From positions 1 through 64,000 of the forward strand of contig CAMDCA010000004.1 in the NCBI GenBank assembly GCA_945889645.1: 64,000 nt of DNA. Reading direction: 5' to 3'. The notes under the pieces were generated by a model. It had not been told where the DNA came from. It did not search any database and saw only the letters and a program-made list of their open reading frames with translations. Positions 16,110 to 25,559 of this stretch are shown one piece after another. Every line of letters starts with the position of its first letter. Position 1 is the first letter of the stretch. This DNA comes from Rhizobium sp. Q54. Its GTDB lineage: Bacteria; Pseudomonadota; Alphaproteobacteria; UBA2966; CAIVPW01. Made by a program: the position numbers and the translations under genes.

Positions 16110-16795
16110 TGAGCGGCGGTGGCAGCAGCGGACCTCCGGAACCTCCGCATCAGGCGGAAGAAGAAGAAGGCTGGCTTCTCAGCTTCGCCGACCTAGTCGT
16201 CAACATGATGGCCTTGTTCCTGGTGCTGTACTCGATGTCGGACCCGGACCCGGGGAAATTCGAGACGGCCGCGCAGTCGATTACAAAGGCTTTCACAACC
16301 GCCAACGCGCCGCCGCCGTCGCCGTTCCAGCAGCTGGTGCAGCAGATGAACCAGCAGATGGCAGAAGCCGGCGTCGAGGTGGACGCTACGCAGCAGGCGC
16401 AGGTCAACAAGCGCGGCTCGACCTTCGAGTTCAAGTCCGGTGACATGTTCGCCGTCGGCCTTGCCACCATCCTGCCGGCGGGCGAGCCGATCCTCGACCG
16501 CGTGGCGCAGAACCTGGTCTTCCTCGGCGTCACCAACTATCGCATCGACATCGAGGGCCACACCGACGACGTACCGATCAACACTGCCCAGTTCCCGTCC
16601 AACTGGGAGCTGTCCACCGCGCGCGCCAGCGCCGTGGCCCGATTCCTCATCAGCCGCGGCATCAAGGCCGACCGCATCACCGTGATCGGCTATGCCGAGA
16701 CCAAGCCCAAGGTGCCGAACCGCGACGCCGCCGGCAATGGTCTGCCCGACAACCGCGCCGAGAATCGGCGCGTGACCGTCCGCATCGAGCGGTAG
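16109..16795 (+). CDS. motB: MotB-type stator protein with OmpA peptidoglycan-binding domain
   Basis: The 228-residue partner of the channel protein. A single membrane segment carries the proton-carrying Asp in GWLLSFADLVVNMMALFLVL (about 22-41). A linker rich in Gln (QQLVQQMNQQMAEAGVEV) is followed by an OmpA-like domain (FAVGLATILPAGEPILDRVA, RIDIEGHTDDVPIN, NWELSTARASAVARFLISRG, NRAENRRVTVRIER) that anchors the stator to peptidoglycan. The start overlaps the stop of motA, so the two are co-translated. The membrane motif departs from the common FADLMA form but keeps the key Asp. Confidence 0.9.
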   Translation: MSGGGSSGPPEPPHQAEEEEGWLLSFADLVVNMMALFLVLYSMSDPDPGKFETAAQSITKAFTTANAPPPSPFQQLVQQMNQQMAEAGVEVDATQQAQVNKRGSTFEFKSGDMFAVGLATILPAGEPILDRVAQNLVFLGVTNYRIDIEGHTDDVPINTAQFPSNWELSTARASAVARFLISRGIKADRITVIGYAETKPKVPNRDAAGNGLPDNRAENRRVTVRIER

Positions 16796-16800
16796 CAGTC

Positions 16801-16875
16801 CCCTCACCCTACCTTCGCTAGCGACCTACGTTCGCAAGCTGCGGTATCCCTCTCCCACGGTATGGGAGAGGGAGC
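16801..16875. repeat. REP-like hairpin, family A, interrupted copy
   Basis: CCCTCACCCTACC and the hairpin CCCTCTCCCA-CGGTA-TGGGAGAGGG (10-bp stem) are separated here by about 35 extra bases (TTCGCTAGCGACCTACG and following). In other copies the two parts adjoin. It lies between convergent motB and polA. Confidence 0.75.
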
Positions 16876-16879
16876 GTCA

Positions 16880-19750
16880 TCAGTGCGCCTCGTCCCAGTT
16901 GTCGCCGGCGCCGGTTTCGACGGTGAGCGGCACGTCGAGGTGGGCTGAGCCTTCCATCGTCTTCTTGGCCAGCACCTTGAGCGCGTCTACTTCGCCGTTC
17001 GGTGCCTCGAACAGGAGTTCGTCGTGCACCGAGAGGAGCATGCGCGCCTTCAGGCGTGACTGGGCCAGCGCGCGGTGCATGCGCACCATGGCGCGCTTCA
17101 GGATGTCGGCGGCGGTGCCTTGCAGCGGCGCGTTGATCGAGGCGCGTTCCGAGAACGCGCGGTGCGCGGCGTTGCGGTCGTGGATGCCGGGCACGTGGAC
17201 GCGGCGGCCGAACAGCGTGGTGACGTAGCCGTTGCGCTTGGCGTAGGCCTTGGCGCGCTCCATGTAGGCGCGGATGCCGGGGTAGCGCTCGAAGTACGCC
17301 TCGATGTAGCGGCCGGCGTCGCCGCGCGGAATGCCGAGCTGGCGCGCCAGGCCGAAGGCCGAGATGCCGTAGATGATGCCGAAGTTGATCGCCTTGGCGC
17401 GGTTGCGCGTCTCGCGGTCCATCTGCGCCAGCGGAATGCCGAACACCTGGCTGGCGGTGAGCGCGTGGATGTCGACGCCCTTGGTGAAGGCTTCCTTGAG
17501 CGAGTCGATCTGGGCGACGTGGGCGAGCAGGCGCAGCTCGATCTGCGAGTAGTCGGCCGACACCAGCTTGTGGCCGCGCGCGGCGACGAAAGCGCGGCGG
17601 ATGCGGCGGCCTTCCTCGGTTCGCACCGGGATGTTCTGCAGGTTGGGTTCGGTCGAGGCGAGGCGGCCAGTGGCGGCGCCCGCCATCAGGTAGGACGTGT
17701 GCACACGCCCGGTGACGCGGTCGATCTGCTGGCCGAGGGTGTCGGTGTAGGTTGACTTCAGCTTCGCCACCAGGCGCCAATCGAGAATTTTCTGCGGCAG
17801 GTCGTGGCCTTCGGCAGCGAGCTGGTCGAGCACGTCGGCGTCGGTGCTCCACGCACCCGTCTTGGTCTTGCGGCCGCCTTCGAGCTTCTGCTCGTCGAAC
17901 AGGATTTCGCCGAGTTGCTTGGGCGAGCCGATGTTGAACGTGCGGCCGGCGAGGCGATAGACGTCGGCCTCGACCGCCGTCATGCGCGCGCCAAAATCTT
18001 CGGACAGCGCCTTGAGTGCCTCCGGGTCGATGCGGATGCCGGCGTTCTCCATCGCCAGCAGCACCGGGACCAGCGGCCGCTCGGTCGTCTCGTAGACAGT
18101 GACGAGGTGTTCGCTGGTGAGCTTGCGGTGCAGGCAGTCGCGCGCGCGCAAGACGTGGTCGGCGACGGCCCCGGCGTAGGCGGTGGCGCGCTCCAGAGCG
18201 ACCTCGGGAAACGTGATCTGCGTCTTGCCGCTGCCGACCATGTCCTTGCGCGGCGGCGGGCGCGACCCCAGCTCGCGGTCACAAATTTCACCCAGACCAT
18301 GCTCGTCGCGGCCGCCGCCCAAGACAAACGACAGCAGCAGGGTGTCGTCGATCGGCGCCATTTCGACGCCCTGGCGGGCGAGAATCTTCAGCGTGCCCTT
18401 GGCGTCGTGCAGCACCTTGAGGACTGATGGGTCCTCGAACAAAGGCTTGAGCACGTCGAGCGCGGCTTCGAGGGCGAAGTGCTGCTCGGGTTCGGGCCCC
18501 TCGATGGCGAGGTTGGCCTGGCTGCTCGCGGCCGCGAGCGGCAGGTACCAGGCGATGCCGGGCCGCGCGGACAGGGCAATACCGACGATGTCACCGGCGG
18601 GGTCCTCGGGCGGCTCGGACTCGACGTGCAGGCCGAGGAGCCCGCTGCTGCGCGCGTCATCGGCGAACGCGGCGAGCGCGTCAAGAGTCGCGATGGTGCC
18701 GTAGCGAGTCGGCGGGGCCAGGCGCACGGCGGGACCGGCGAGCGGGGGTGGCGGCGGCGATGGTTCGTCAACCGGCACCAACTCGCGCGCGCGTGGTGCG
18801 GCAGGAGCTGCCTGCACCGCGCCGGTGTCGCCGCGCGGGGAGCGCGCCTCTGGCGCGACGCCGTAGCGCGTCCGCAGGCGCGTCACCAAGTTGCTGAACT
18901 CAAGGTCTTCCAGGAACGGCAGCAGCACGTGCGGATCGGGCTCGTGGACCTGGAAGGTGTCGATCGACGCCGGCGGCGGCACGCGGTCGTCGAGCGCCAC
19001 CAGGCGGCGGCTGATGCGCGCCGCCTCGGCGTTGTGCTGCACCGCCTCGCGCCGCTTGGGCTGTTTGATCTCGGCGGCGCGGGCGAGCAGCGACTCGAGG
19101 TCGCCGTAGGTGCTGAGCAACTCGGCCGCGGTCTTTGGACCGATGCCGGGAATGCCGGGCACGTTGTCGCTGGTGTCGCCGGTGAGCGCCAATAGGTCGG
19201 TCAGCATCGCCGGCGTGACGCCGAACTTCTCGCGCACGTCGGCCTCGCCGATCGGGCGGTCCTTGAGCGGATCGTGCATGCGCACGCCGGGACGGATCAG
19301 CTGCATGAGATCTTTGTCGGACGAGTAGATCACCACGTCGTGCCCCGCCTCGCGGGCGAGACGCGCGTAGGTGGCGATGAGGTCGTCGGCCTCGAAGCCC
19401 GGCGCCTCGATCGACGGCAGGTTGAACGCGCGCACCGCGTCGCGGATCAGTTTGAACTGCGGCACCAAGTCGTCGGGCGGCGGCGGACGGTGCGCCTTGT
19501 ACTCGGGATAGATGTCGCTGCGGAACGTCTTGCGCCCGGCGTCGAACAGCACGGCGATGTGGCCGGCATTGCCCTGCGCCGCCAGGTCGGCCAGCAGCTT
19601 GGCGAGCATGTTGCAAAAGCCTAGGACCGCGCCGGTCGGGGTGCCGTCGCGCTTGCGCGTCAGCGGCGGCAGGGCATGGTAGGCGCGGAAGATGTAGCCG
19701 GAGCCGTCGACCAGATAGAGCGGCGCGGCGGGGGCGGAATCGGAAGACAT
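16880..19750 (-). CDS. polA: DNA polymerase I, proofreading site degenerate
   Basis: The 956-residue repair and Okazaki-fragment polymerase has all three domains. The 5'-3' exonuclease (LYLVDGSGYIFRAYHAL; YSSDKDLMQL; DNVPGIPGIGPKTAAELL) fills 1-300. The polymerase domain carries motif A SADYSQIELRLLAHV, motif B RNRAKAINFGIIYGIS and motif C LLSVHDELLFEAP. The central 3'-5' exonuclease domain is present but altered: the DxE motif reads HVE, the KYD position reads KGT, and YAAED reads YAGAV, so three of four metal-binding carboxylates are replaced by my alignment. The linker before it holds a repeat-like insertion. Polymerase activity should be intact, editing lost. The gene converges on motB. 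Confidence 0.96.
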   Translation of the reverse strand: MSSDSAPAAPLYLVDGSGYIFRAYHALPPLTRKRDGTPTGAVLGFCNMLAKLLADLAAQGNAGHIAVLFDAGRKTFRSDIYPEYKAHRPPPPDDLVPQFKLIRDAVRAFNLPSIEAPGFEADDLIATYARLAREAGHDVVIYSSDKDLMQLIRPGVRMHDPLKDRPIGEADVREKFGVTPAMLTDLLALTGDTSDNVPGIPGIGPKTAAELLSTYGDLESLLARAAEIKQPKRREAVQHNAEAARISRRLVALDDRVPPPASIDTFQVHEPDPHVLLPFLEDLEFSNLVTRLRTRYGVAPEARSPRGDTGAVQAAPAAPRARELVPVDEPSPPPPPLAGPAVRLAPPTRYGTIATLDALAAFADDARSSGLLGLHVESEPPEDPAGDIVGIALSARPGIAWYLPLAAASSQANLAIEGPEPEQHFALEAALDVLKPLFEDPSVLKVLHDAKGTLKILARQGVEMAPIDDTLLLSFVLGGGRDEHGLGEICDRELGSRPPPRKDMVGSGKTQITFPEVALERATAYAGAVADHVLRARDCLHRKLTSEHLVTVYETTERPLVPVLLAMENAGIRIDPEALKALSEDFGARMTAVEADVYRLAGRTFNIGSPKQLGEILFDEQKLEGGRKTKTGAWSTDADVLDQLAAEGHDLPQKILDWRLVAKLKSTYTDTLGQQIDRVTGRVHTSYLMAGAATGRLASTEPNLQNIPVRTEEGRRIRRAFVAARGHKLVSADYSQIELRLLAHVAQIDSLKEAFTKGVDIHALTASQVFGIPLAQMDRETRNRAKAINFGIIYGISAFGLARQLGIPRGDAGRYIEAYFERYPGIRAYMERAKAYAKRNGYVTTLFGRRVHVPGIHDRNAAHRAFSERASINAPLQGTAADILKRAMVRMHRALAQSRLKARMLLSVHDELLFEAPNGEVDALKVLAKKTMEGSAHLDVPLTVETGAGDNWDEAH
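18822..18860. repeat. possible family B repeat copy inside polA
   Basis: On the coding strand GGCGTC is followed by the hairpin GCGCC-AGA-GGCGC and by CCCCGCGCGGCGAC. The hairpin and its GTCGC lead-in resemble the recF copy (GTC then GCCCC-GGA-GGGGC), and the encoded GVAPEARSPRGD resembles GVAPEGRDAP in RecF. The tail is shorter and less alike, so common descent is only a suggestion. Confidence 0.3.
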
Positions 19751-19788
19751 GCGCGCTCTATATAGCGCGGCTCAGGGCGAGAGTCGGG

Positions 19789-20928
19789 CTAGGGCGTGAC
19801 GGTTCCCTTGGGCACGCCGAGCGGGCCCTTCGGAGTTCCCTGCACGCCACCGCCTCCCCCACCGCCTTGGCCGAGGCCGCGGGCCTGGGCGACCGCCGCC
19901 TGGCAGGCCTGGTCCATGGTCTTGAAGAACAGGCGCCATGTGCCGTCGGGCAGGCGCACGACGGAGGGGTCGGCGGCCAAACCTTGGTACTGCAAGCGGG
20001 TGCCGGTCTCGTCGGTCCAGGTGCGGCCGCCGTCGGCCGAGATGCGGCTGGTCATGCCGCCCTGGCCGTTGAAGAGCAGGCGCACGCGGCCATCGTCGAG
20101 TGCCATCAGTTCGGGGATGCCGCCGTCTCCAAGAGTGGCGACCTGGCTGAAGTGAAGTCCATCGTCGGCGCGGGCGATGACCATTTCGCGCGTCATGGCG
20201 CGTGCCACGGCAAGCAGCCAGCTACCGTCGGCGAGGCGCACGACGGACGGATCGGTGCCACCCGGCGTCTCGAACACTTTGCCTTCGGGCGTGAAGTGGA
20301 TGCCATCTTCGGACACCGCGGCGAAGAACGGACTGGCGGCGCCCGGCGCCAAGACCTGCGCGCCACGGAAGTTGCCTTCAAAGTAGTAGAGGCGCACGCG
20401 CCCGTCGGGCAGCGCCACCGCGTCGGGATCGACGGCGTTCTGATTGAACGCGCCGCCGATGAGCACCTCGTCGCCGCGCTCCCACACGTCGTCGTGCGTG
20501 CGGGCGCGGAAGATGCCGTGCCGCTCACCGCCGCCGACGTAATAGAAGAACAGCCCGGTACGGAAGAAGACAGCGTCCGGCACCGATGCCTGTACCAATG
20601 CGACGCCGCCGTCGACGCGGAACGTCATGCCATCGGTGCTAACGGCGGTGCGGGTGTCGTCACAGCGCGGCCCGACGGCGGCCACTGCACCACCACCGGC
20701 AGCGCCGCCACCGCCTGGACCGCCTTGGGCGCCAAGCTGGCCGCCGCCCTTGAGATTGCCGAGTGGCGGCAGCGTTCCGGCCGGCGCGTTGCCGAGCGGC
20801 GGCGCTCCCTGGGCCTGGCCCTGGGCCTGGCCCTTCGGCACGACCTGGGCCGGAGTCTGCTGCTGCGCCAGCGCCGCGGCCGCGAAGGCGGCAACGACGA
20901 TTGCTGCTGCGGCCGAGGCGAAGCGCAT
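19789..20928 (-). CDS. secreted beta-propeller (sialidase/GH43-like) protein
   Basis: The 379-residue product starts MRFASAAAAIVVAAFAAAAL with cleavage near ALAQQ. A Gln/Gly/Pro-rich linker of about 75 residues precedes a propeller-like domain in which a blade motif recurs: DPDAVALPDGRVRLYYFEG, TDPSVVRLADGSWLLAVAR, PELMALDDGRVRLLFNG, ADPSVVRLPDGTWRLFFK. Such blades occur in sialidases and five-bladed glycoside hydrolases. I cannot identify catalytic residues. The C-terminus is again Gly-rich (GLGQGGGGGGG). The ATG at 20928 overlaps the stop of the MOSC gene (ATGA), so the track start further upstream is not needed. Confidence 0.7.
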   Translation of the reverse strand: MRFASAAAAIVVAAFAAAALAQQQTPAQVVPKGQAQGQAQGAPPLGNAPAGTLPPLGNLKGGGQLGAQGGPGGGGAAGGGAVAAVGPRCDDTRTAVSTDGMTFRVDGGVALVQASVPDAVFFRTGLFFYYVGGGERHGIFRARTHDDVWERGDEVLIGGAFNQNAVDPDAVALPDGRVRLYYFEGNFRGAQVLAPGAASPFFAAVSEDGIHFTPEGKVFETPGGTDPSVVRLADGSWLLAVARAMTREMVIARADDGLHFSQVATLGDGGIPELMALDDGRVRLLFNGQGGMTSRISADGGRTWTDETGTRLQYQGLAADPSVVRLPDGTWRLFFKTMDQACQAAVAQARGLGQGGGGGGGVQGTPKGPLGVPKGTVTP

Positions 20929-21584
20929 CAGGCGGCGGGGTTGGCGGCGCACTGCGCCAGGAGCAGATCGACCTTGTCGCGCCAGCGCCGCGACAGCGCG
21001 GATTCATTCTTCAAGCGCTGCAGGCGCTGCGGCGTCGCCTCGTTGCCGTACAGAACCTCGACGGCTTCGAGCAGCGGGACGGTGCCGGTGCGTTCACGGT
21101 GGAACTCGTCGCCGGCCTGCACGTCGCCTTCTTTCAGCACGCGTAGGTACATGCCCATGCGGCGGCTGGCCAGGAAACGATCGGGAAAATTCTTGTCACC
21201 GAAACGCAGACCGAGAGTCGCGCACGGCGCGCGTGCCTGGGTGACCTCGAGCAGTGCATGACCGGCGCGATACAGATCGCCGATGCGCACATCGGTCTCG
21301 TGCAGCGCAGCGACGGTGAGGTTCTCGCCGAAGAATCCGGGCGCCAGGTCGTCGCGATGTTCCTCGCGCCGCCAGACGGCGTAGTGGTCGGCGGAGTACA
21401 CGTAGACCGCATTGTCGGGTCCGCCGTGCGCCTTCTGGTTGCCCTGGGCGTCGCCGATGACGCCGGAGAAGCCAATGCTCACCGGACCGCTGACGTGGCT
21501 TTTTTCGATGCCGGAATAGAACGACCTGCCGCGGCCGTCGTGCATCTCGCGCAGGCCGCCGACGTTCACAGCAACAATGCGCAT
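20928..21584 (-). CDS. MOSC domain protein, YiiM-like
   Basis: A 218-residue protein related to the C-terminal domain of molybdenum-cofactor sulfurase. Landmarks are IGFSGVIGDAQGNQKAHGGPDNAVYVYS, GFFGENLTV, DVRIGDLYRAG and the candidate cofactor-binding Cys in QARAPCATLGLRFG. YiiM relatives reduce N-hydroxylated substrates with molybdenum cofactor. The C-terminal helical region (RLQRLKNESALSRRWRDKVDLLL) is also of the YiiM type. It is followed without a gap by the propeller protein, with overlapping stop and start. Confidence 0.87.
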   Translation of the reverse strand: MRIVAVNVGGLREMHDGRGRSFYSGIEKSHVSGPVSIGFSGVIGDAQGNQKAHGGPDNAVYVYSADHYAVWRREEHRDDLAPGFFGENLTVAALHETDVRIGDLYRAGHALLEVTQARAPCATLGLRFGDKNFPDRFLASRRMGMYLRVLKEGDVQAGDEFHRERTGTVPLLEAVEVLYGNEATPQRLQRLKNESALSRRWRDKVDLLLAQCAANPAA

Positions 21585-21611
21585 GGGGAAATTTGTGCCT
21601 TTGCGGCCGTG

Positions 21612-21794
21612 TCAGTGGCCGGCGACCTTGCTGCCCTGCTTGAGCACGAAACGACGGTCGCAATATGGGCAGTCGATGTGGGGTTGCTGGCCCATCGTCA
21701 GATAGACCTTGGGGTGCCCACCGAGGCCATTGCCGTCGCAAACGACGGTAGGGGAATCGGACAAGACGATCTCGGGTGCGTCGGTCGTGTTCAT
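21612..21794 (-). CDS. zinc-finger domain protein, NDUFS6-like
   Basis: A 60-residue protein with the conserved order VVCDGNGLGGHPKVYL then HIDCPYCDRRF, giving C-H-C-C zinc ligands. Homologues in alphaproteobacteria correspond to the mitochondrial complex I subunit NDUFS6. The length and ligand spacing fit. It lies beside the MOSC gene on the same strand with a 27-base gap. Confidence 0.85.
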   Translation of the reverse strand: MNTTDAPEIVLSDSPTVVCDGNGLGGHPKVYLTMGQQPHIDCPYCDRRFVLKQGSKVAGH

Positions 21795-21927
21795 GAGGCT
21801 ACCGGAATGGCCGGATAGTAGCGGCAGCGGCCGCGGAGCGGTAGCGCGCCGGGCGAACCACAGCCGCGCTGGCGTTGAACCTTGGCTACCGCAGGGGCGA
21901 GACGCACGCTATGGTGCCGCCCTCAGC

Positions 21928-22004
21928 GCGCCCGTAGCTCAGTGGATTAGAGCACTGGCCTCCGAAGCCAGGGGTCGCAGGTTCGAGTCCTGCCGGGCGC
22001 GCCA
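21928..22004 (+). tRNA. tRNA-Arg (anticodon CCG)
   Basis: A complete cloverleaf: acceptor stem GCGCCCG/CGGGCGC, anticodon arm CTGGC-CTCCGAA-GCCAG with anticodon CCG reading CGG, T arm GCAGG-TTCGAGT-CCTGC, discriminator G and encoded CCA. CTTTTT follows directly. It stands alone between convergent or outward-facing genes; no integrated element or duplicated tRNA end was seen beside it. Confidence 0.97.
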
Positions 22005-22036
22005 CTTTTTCTGACACGGCCCGGCGGAACGCGGCG

Positions 22037-22240
22037 TTACTCTTTGTCGACGCCCGGCGCGGCGTCGGCGTCCGGAGACGCCTCGGGCTCGTCATCGACG
22101 CCATCCATCGTACCGATGGGAGCGCCGGTCTCACCGCTGGCTTTGCGGGCTTCCTTGGCCTTTTTCTTCTCTTCCGCCTTGGCCGCTTTCTTGCGATCGC
22201 GTTCCTGGCGTTCAAACCGATAGTTGGGCTTGCGTGGCAT
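22037..22240 (-). CDS. conserved small charged protein, 67 aa
   Basis: It starts MPRKPNYRFERQERDRKKAA, continues as a Lys/Glu/Ala helix (KAEEKKKAKEARKA) and ends in an acidic tail (DDEPEASPDADAAPGVDKE). AGGAGGG lies five bases before this ATG, which is why I prefer it to the longer track start at 22294. Short proteins with the same MPRKPNYxFERQER opening are common in alphaproteobacteria; their function is unknown to me. Confidence 0.75.
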   Translation of the reverse strand: MPRKPNYRFERQERDRKKAAKAEEKKKAKEARKASGETGAPIGTMDGVDDEPEASPDADAAPGVDKE

Positions 22241-22292
22241 GCCACCCTCCTGGCCCCTTGCGGCGGCCGGCTGCACCGGGGGATTCGTCGTC

Positions 22293-22350
22293 ACCCTACC
22301 CTCCCCCGCGTACGGGGGAGGGAACTAAGTGAACTCTCCCCGCGAACGGG
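22293..22350. repeat. REP-like double hairpin, family A
   Basis: CACCCTACC leads into CCCTCCCCCG-CGTA-CGGGGGAGGG, a perfect 10-bp stem, followed at 22337 by a second hairpin CCCCG-CGAA-CGGGG. It lies between the DEAD-box helicase gene and the small charged-protein gene, which are co-oriented, and may act as the helicase transcript end. Confidence 0.8.
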
Positions 22351-22365
22351 GATGAGTTGTTGGCG

Positions 22366-23616
<1,251 letters not shown>

Positions 23617-23886
23617 TAAAGTAAAAGTCTTTCTGCAGCCCGCGCGGCAGGGATTGCCGACGATCGGACACTTGTGGCGAGAGGTCCGCGCGCAACGCGA
23701 CCCTGGCCGGGAGATCAAAGGAAACTCGGGATGGAGCGCTCAAAACTGTGAGCGCAACGCGCGATCGGCGAGGTACCTACTTGTACCCCACCGTCACAAA
23801 AAACACCCCACGTTCGAAGAACTTGGGGGCCGTTGGACCGGAGTACCGAGGTGTAGATGCTCTCTTCAGCCCAGAAAGTCAAGGGT

Positions 23887-24471
23887 TTAGGCGGGAGTGG
23901 GGACTCGCTCGTATTTCCACACGGTTGCAGGCGGCACGTTGCGCCACACCCGATCGATGGGCCGGCCCTGGATTCCGAGGGATTTTTGCATGCGCTCGGG
24001 GATCGGCGAATTGGGGCCATAGGTGAACTGCACGAAGAAGCCGCCTGGGCCGAGACAGCGGAACGCCGACCCGAGAATGCGGCGGCGCGTCAGCAGCGGC
24101 ATCGACAGCAACGGCAGGCTGGAAACCACCGCGCCGACCTGAGCCACGCCGAGCGCCTCGATGACCCGGTGACTGCGCGCGGCGTCGCCGCGTACCACCC
24201 GCACCGACGGGAACTTGGCTTCCAGGTGCCGGTGCAACTGCAGGTCGCGCTCGAGCACAATGAGGTCGTGCGGGTCGAGGCCGCATTCGAGGATCGCCTC
24301 GGTCACGGTGCCGGTGCCGCCGCCAAGCTCCAGGATCGGGGTGCGGTAGGCGTCGGCGGCCGGGCGCGCCATGGCGTGCGCCAGTTCACGGCCGGACGGG
24401 ATGACGCTGCCGACGCCGCGCGGATCGCGCAGCCAGCGGGCGAAGAACATCGCGCCGGAACCGTTGCCCAT
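23887..24471 (-). CDS. phospholipid N-methyltransferase-like protein, PmtA type
   Basis: The 194-residue class I methyltransferase starts with the PmtA-like opening FFARWLRDPRGVGSVIPSGRELAHAMA. The AdoMet-binding motif is ILELGGGTGTVTEAILECG, followed by the acidic motif LIVLERDLQLH and the VVSSLPLLSMPLLTRRRIL segment. Relatives methylate phosphatidylethanolamine to phosphatidylcholine; the ribosomal adenine dimethylase family is the nearest alternative. No membrane segment is expected. It is downstream of the outer-membrane protein gene on the same strand, with a 24-base gap. Confidence 0.8.
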   Translation of the reverse strand: MGNGSGAMFFARWLRDPRGVGSVIPSGRELAHAMARPAADAYRTPILELGGGTGTVTEAILECGLDPHDLIVLERDLQLHRHLEAKFPSVRVVRGDAARSHRVIEALGVAQVGAVVSSLPLLSMPLLTRRRILGSAFRCLGPGGFFVQFTYGPNSPIPERMQKSLGIQGRPIDRVWRNVPPATVWKYERVPTPA

Positions 24472-24495
24472 GGGTGCGTTCCTTCAGGCTGCGCC

Positions 24496-25458
24496 TCAGA
24501 AATGATAGCGCGCGCCGAACAATAGGTTGTGACTGGCGACCGCGGTTTCAAACGTGTCGCCGTTGGCGTCCTTCAGTTCGGGCGCCAGCGTGGCGAAATA
24601 GCGGTACGAGGCATCCAGCGACCAGCGCGCCGTCAGCGGATATTCGGCCCCTAAACCAAGCTGGTAGGCGAGCGTCCAGGCGGATGACGTAACGGACGTC
24701 ACGCCGCCGGCCACGACGTCCTGCATCTGGTGACGCGCAATGCCGGCGCCGCCCAGCAGGTACGGGTTGAACCGCCAGGCGAAATAGCCGGGGCCCCAAA
24801 CCACGTTGCCCATCAACGACATTGTCGAGATGGTGCCGGTCGCGGTCACCGGCACGCCGCCCGACGGCGTGACGGTGGACATGCCGAAGCCGCGCAGACC
24901 GAACTCGCCTTCGACGGCCAATGTGTTGCTGCGTGTGTTGCCAAGCGCAACGGTCAGCGCTGGACCGGCATCGTAGGCGTGCTCGTTGGCGACGTTGGCG
25001 CCGGTGTTGGTGGCCTCGCTGAGCGTCGCCATGCCGACGTTGCCGCTGAGGTACCAGCGGCTGGACAGCGGTGCCGAGGCTGCCAATGCAATGCGCGGCT
25101 GCTGCGGCACCGCGAGCGGCGTGGGCCGGGCCGTGACGATCTGCACCGGCGCGGGCGCCTGCACGGGAAGGCCGCTCGCCGTGGTCGCGGGACGCGGTGT
25201 CGGGGCGGCCTGAAGCGCCGCAGCGAAGGGATCCGGCCGGCCAAGCAGAGCGTTGACATCGTAGAGCGGGCCCGCACCGCCGGCAGGCGGCGCGGCAACC
25301 GCGGGCGTCTGCGGCAGGCCCCAGAAGCGGTCGGCGAACGCGTCGCGCTGCTGCAGCAACGGCGCCAAGTCATAGGCCGTCGGATTCGCCACCGCCGGCC
25401 CGCAAACCAGCGCGCCAAGCGCCACCGACCCGGCCAGAACAACCGCTCGCATTGTCAT
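24496..25458 (-). CDS. outer-membrane beta-barrel protein
   Basis: The 320-residue protein has a signal peptide (MTMRAVVLAGSVALGALVC, cleavage near AVANP), about 100 residues of Ala/Pro-rich low-complexity linker, then an eight-strand-like barrel: SSRWYLSGNVGMATLSE, NTLAVEGEFGLRGFG, FNPYLLGGAGIAR, TLAYQLGLGAEYPLTARWSLDASYRYF, and the terminal NLLFGARYHF ending in Phe, as outer-membrane proteins do. The ATG at 25458 has GGGGGA five bases upstream. The family resembles opacity-type porins; ligand unknown. Confidence 0.82.
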   Translation of the reverse strand: MTMRAVVLAGSVALGALVCGPAVANPTAYDLAPLLQQRDAFADRFWGLPQTPAVAAPPAGGAGPLYDVNALLGRPDPFAAALQAAPTPRPATTASGLPVQAPAPVQIVTARPTPLAVPQQPRIALAASAPLSSRWYLSGNVGMATLSEATNTGANVANEHAYDAGPALTVALGNTRSNTLAVEGEFGLRGFGMSTVTPSGGVPVTATGTISTMSLMGNVVWGPGYFAWRFNPYLLGGAGIARHQMQDVVAGGVTSVTSSAWTLAYQLGLGAEYPLTARWSLDASYRYFATLAPELKDANGDTFETAVASHNLLFGARYHF

Positions 25459-25559
25459 TGAATCCCCCGGTACTCCCACCGGGGAAACAGACTACCAAAG
25501 CGTGTGGCCGGTGGCGACCGCCGCGGCAGGGGCAAGGTCAGGCCAGGGTCAGGCGGCGG

